From Lentisphaerota bacterium (lineage in GTDB: Bacteria; Verrucomicrobiota; Kiritimatiellia; RFP12; JAAYLN01): DNA of 6,366 bases. Positions 5,545 through 6,366 of this stretch are shown here, piece by piece. The stretch lies in NCBI GenBank assembly GCA_012514915.1, contig JAAYZJ010000031.1, positions 1-6,366 of the forward strand, in the 5' to 3' direction. A program made the position numbers and the translations under genes. Each line of letters starts with the position of its first letter. Position 1 is the first letter of the stretch. The notes under the pieces were generated by a model. It was given only the letters and a program-made list of their open reading frames with translations, ran no database searches and had not been told where the DNA came from.

Positions 5545-6366
5545 ATGATGGTTGGTTACGGGAATATGTGGCGTCTCGCGGGAAGCTGGCGCCGCGGGTT
5601 GGCCGTCGCGGTCGCCGGGCTGGGCCTTGCGGCCCGGGCCGCTTCGCCGTTCTCGGTGTCGGCCGACTTGACGGCGGGTGTTTCCCCTCCCGAACTGCGT
5701 CTCACGCTGGAGATCCCCGCCGGACACTACGTCTACGGCGAATCGTGGTCGGTCCTGCTGGATGGCCAACCGCTGCAACCCCTCGAACCCTTGCCGCTCA
5801 AGCGCATCTTCGACCCGCTCATCGATGGGGAACGGGATGTGCTCGACCGGACGGTGACCGTGCGCTATCCCGCGCCGCCAACCGACGGCAGCACCGTGGC
5901 GGTCGGATTCCAGGGCTGTTCCGAAACCATCTGCTTCAATCCCGAGACCCACCGGTTCCGCCTGGTGAATGGGGCGATGCTGGCCGTTCAGCCCGAAGCG
6001 GATGCGGGCGCGGCCGACGCCTCCTGGCTGGCGGGGATGCGGATCACGGCCACGGCGGCCGGGTATCTGAAGCCGGAACCGTTTCTGGCCTTCCTCAGGG
6101 GGCAGGATGTCGCCGCCGGTGAAGGGAGCGGGGAAGGGGGCGGGTTCACGTCCTTCGCGCGCGATCCCTCCCGCTTCCTGTCCGAACGGGGATGGTGGAT
6201 CACCGTGCTGCTGATCCTGGCGGGCGGGCTGCTGCTCAATCTGACCCCGTGCGTGCTGCCGATGATCCCGATCAACCTGGCGATCATCGGGGCCGGCGCG
6301 CGGAACGGCTCGCGCGGACGGGGTTTTCTGCTGGGCGGAATCTACGGGCTCGGCATGGCCCTGGCC
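5545..6366 (+). CDS. dsbD: DsbD-type thiol:disulfide interchange protein, N-terminal part (3' end outside window)
   Basis: The frame from ATG 5545 is open through the window end, giving 274 residues. DsbD carries electrons from cytoplasmic thioredoxin across the inner membrane to periplasmic partners such as DsbC and cytochrome c maturation proteins. Residues 1-32 form a signal peptide (RR followed by an Ala/Val/Leu core, cleavage near ARA-A). The periplasmic N-terminal domain spans about 35-145, with its cysteine pair in GFQGCSETICFNPET (C125 and C130). A Gly/Glu-rich linker (about 188-200) leads to the first membrane helix, about 217-250, with the redox cysteine C236 in NLTPCVLPMIPIN. The second membrane cysteine and the C-terminal thioredoxin domain would lie beyond the window. 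A second ATG at 5548 fits the GAGG at 5537-5540 slightly better (7 bases instead of 4). No stop occurs between it and the slyB-like gene's operon. Confidence 0.88.
   Translation, partial: MMVGYGNMWRLAGSWRRGLAVAVAGLGLAARAASPFSVSADLTAGVSPPELRLTLEIPAGHYVYGESWSVLLDGQPLQPLEPLPLKRIFDPLIDGERDVLDRTVTVRYPAPPTDGSTVAVGFQGCSETICFNPETHRFRLVNGAMLAVQPEADAGAADASWLAGMRITATAAGYLKPEPFLAFLRGQDVAAGEGSGEGGGFTSFARDPSRFLSERGWWITVLLILAGGLLLNLTPCVLPMIPINLAIIGAGARNGSRGRGFLLGGIYGLGMALA

Noticed and set aside
4933..5952. A 339-codon open frame on the minus strand across slyB and dsbD
   Set aside because: It is the antisense of two recognised genes, with Arg/Gly/His-rich low-complexity translation and no family motif.
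5568..6122. A 184-codon plus-strand open frame inside the dsbD region
   Set aside because: It is a shifted frame of dsbD. The true frame from 5545 carries the signal peptide, cysteine pair and TPCVLPM motif and runs to the window end.

Overview
The window is high-GC bacterial chromosome. The most likely source is a member of the PVC group (Verrucomicrobiota, Kiritimatiellota or Lentisphaerota), often recovered from metagenomes. Two observations suggest this: the intergenic repeat built on CACGAAG-type 9-base units and CGCGAATTTTCGCG-type words around 890-1050, and the general style of the genes (a carboxynorspermidine/carboxyspermidine dehydrogenase and a DsbD-type transporter with a SlyB lipoprotein). 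The assignment is an inference, not a proof.

Layout. (1) 2-835, plus strand: the C-terminal end of a large, mostly helical protein that starts before the window and that I cannot identify with confidence. (2) 836-1238: a non-coding convergent intergenic stretch with short repeats and hairpins. (3) 1239-2854, minus strand: an intact two-gene AbiE system. AbiEi is the winged-helix antitoxin/repressor and AbiEii the nucleotidyltransferase toxin. They overlap by ATGA and have a well-formed promoter (TTGACA, 17-base spacer, TTTCAT) with an inverted repeat spanning its -10 box. (4) 2898-3338, minus strand: the wreck of a second, different AbiE system. The first 82 codons of an AbiEi gene are joined out of frame to its last 48 codons, and are followed by an ATGA-overlapped toxin start that dies after 17 codons. 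(5) 3362-4552, minus strand: a carboxynorspermidine/carboxyspermidine dehydrogenase of the saccharopine dehydrogenase family (polyamine biosynthesis). (6) 4553-5052: a 500-base divergent intergenic region with promoters at both ends and a GC-rich, hairpin-forming island between them. (7) 5053-5520, plus strand: a SlyB-like glycine-zipper outer-membrane lipoprotein with a near-consensus promoter. (8) 5545 to the window end, plus strand: the N-terminal part of a DsbD-type thiol:disulfide interchange protein. It has no stop codon inside the window.

How the parts fit. The right half is housekeeping: polyamine synthesis on one strand, and envelope lipoprotein plus periplasmic disulfide reduction on the other. 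The left half is accessory: a tandem of one dead and one live AbiE phage-defence/toxin-antitoxin module sits directly behind the polyamine gene. The promoter of the live module lies inside what is left of the dead toxin gene. The most interesting thing in the window is this layered AbiE locus. I did not find evidence of a wholly new kind of system.
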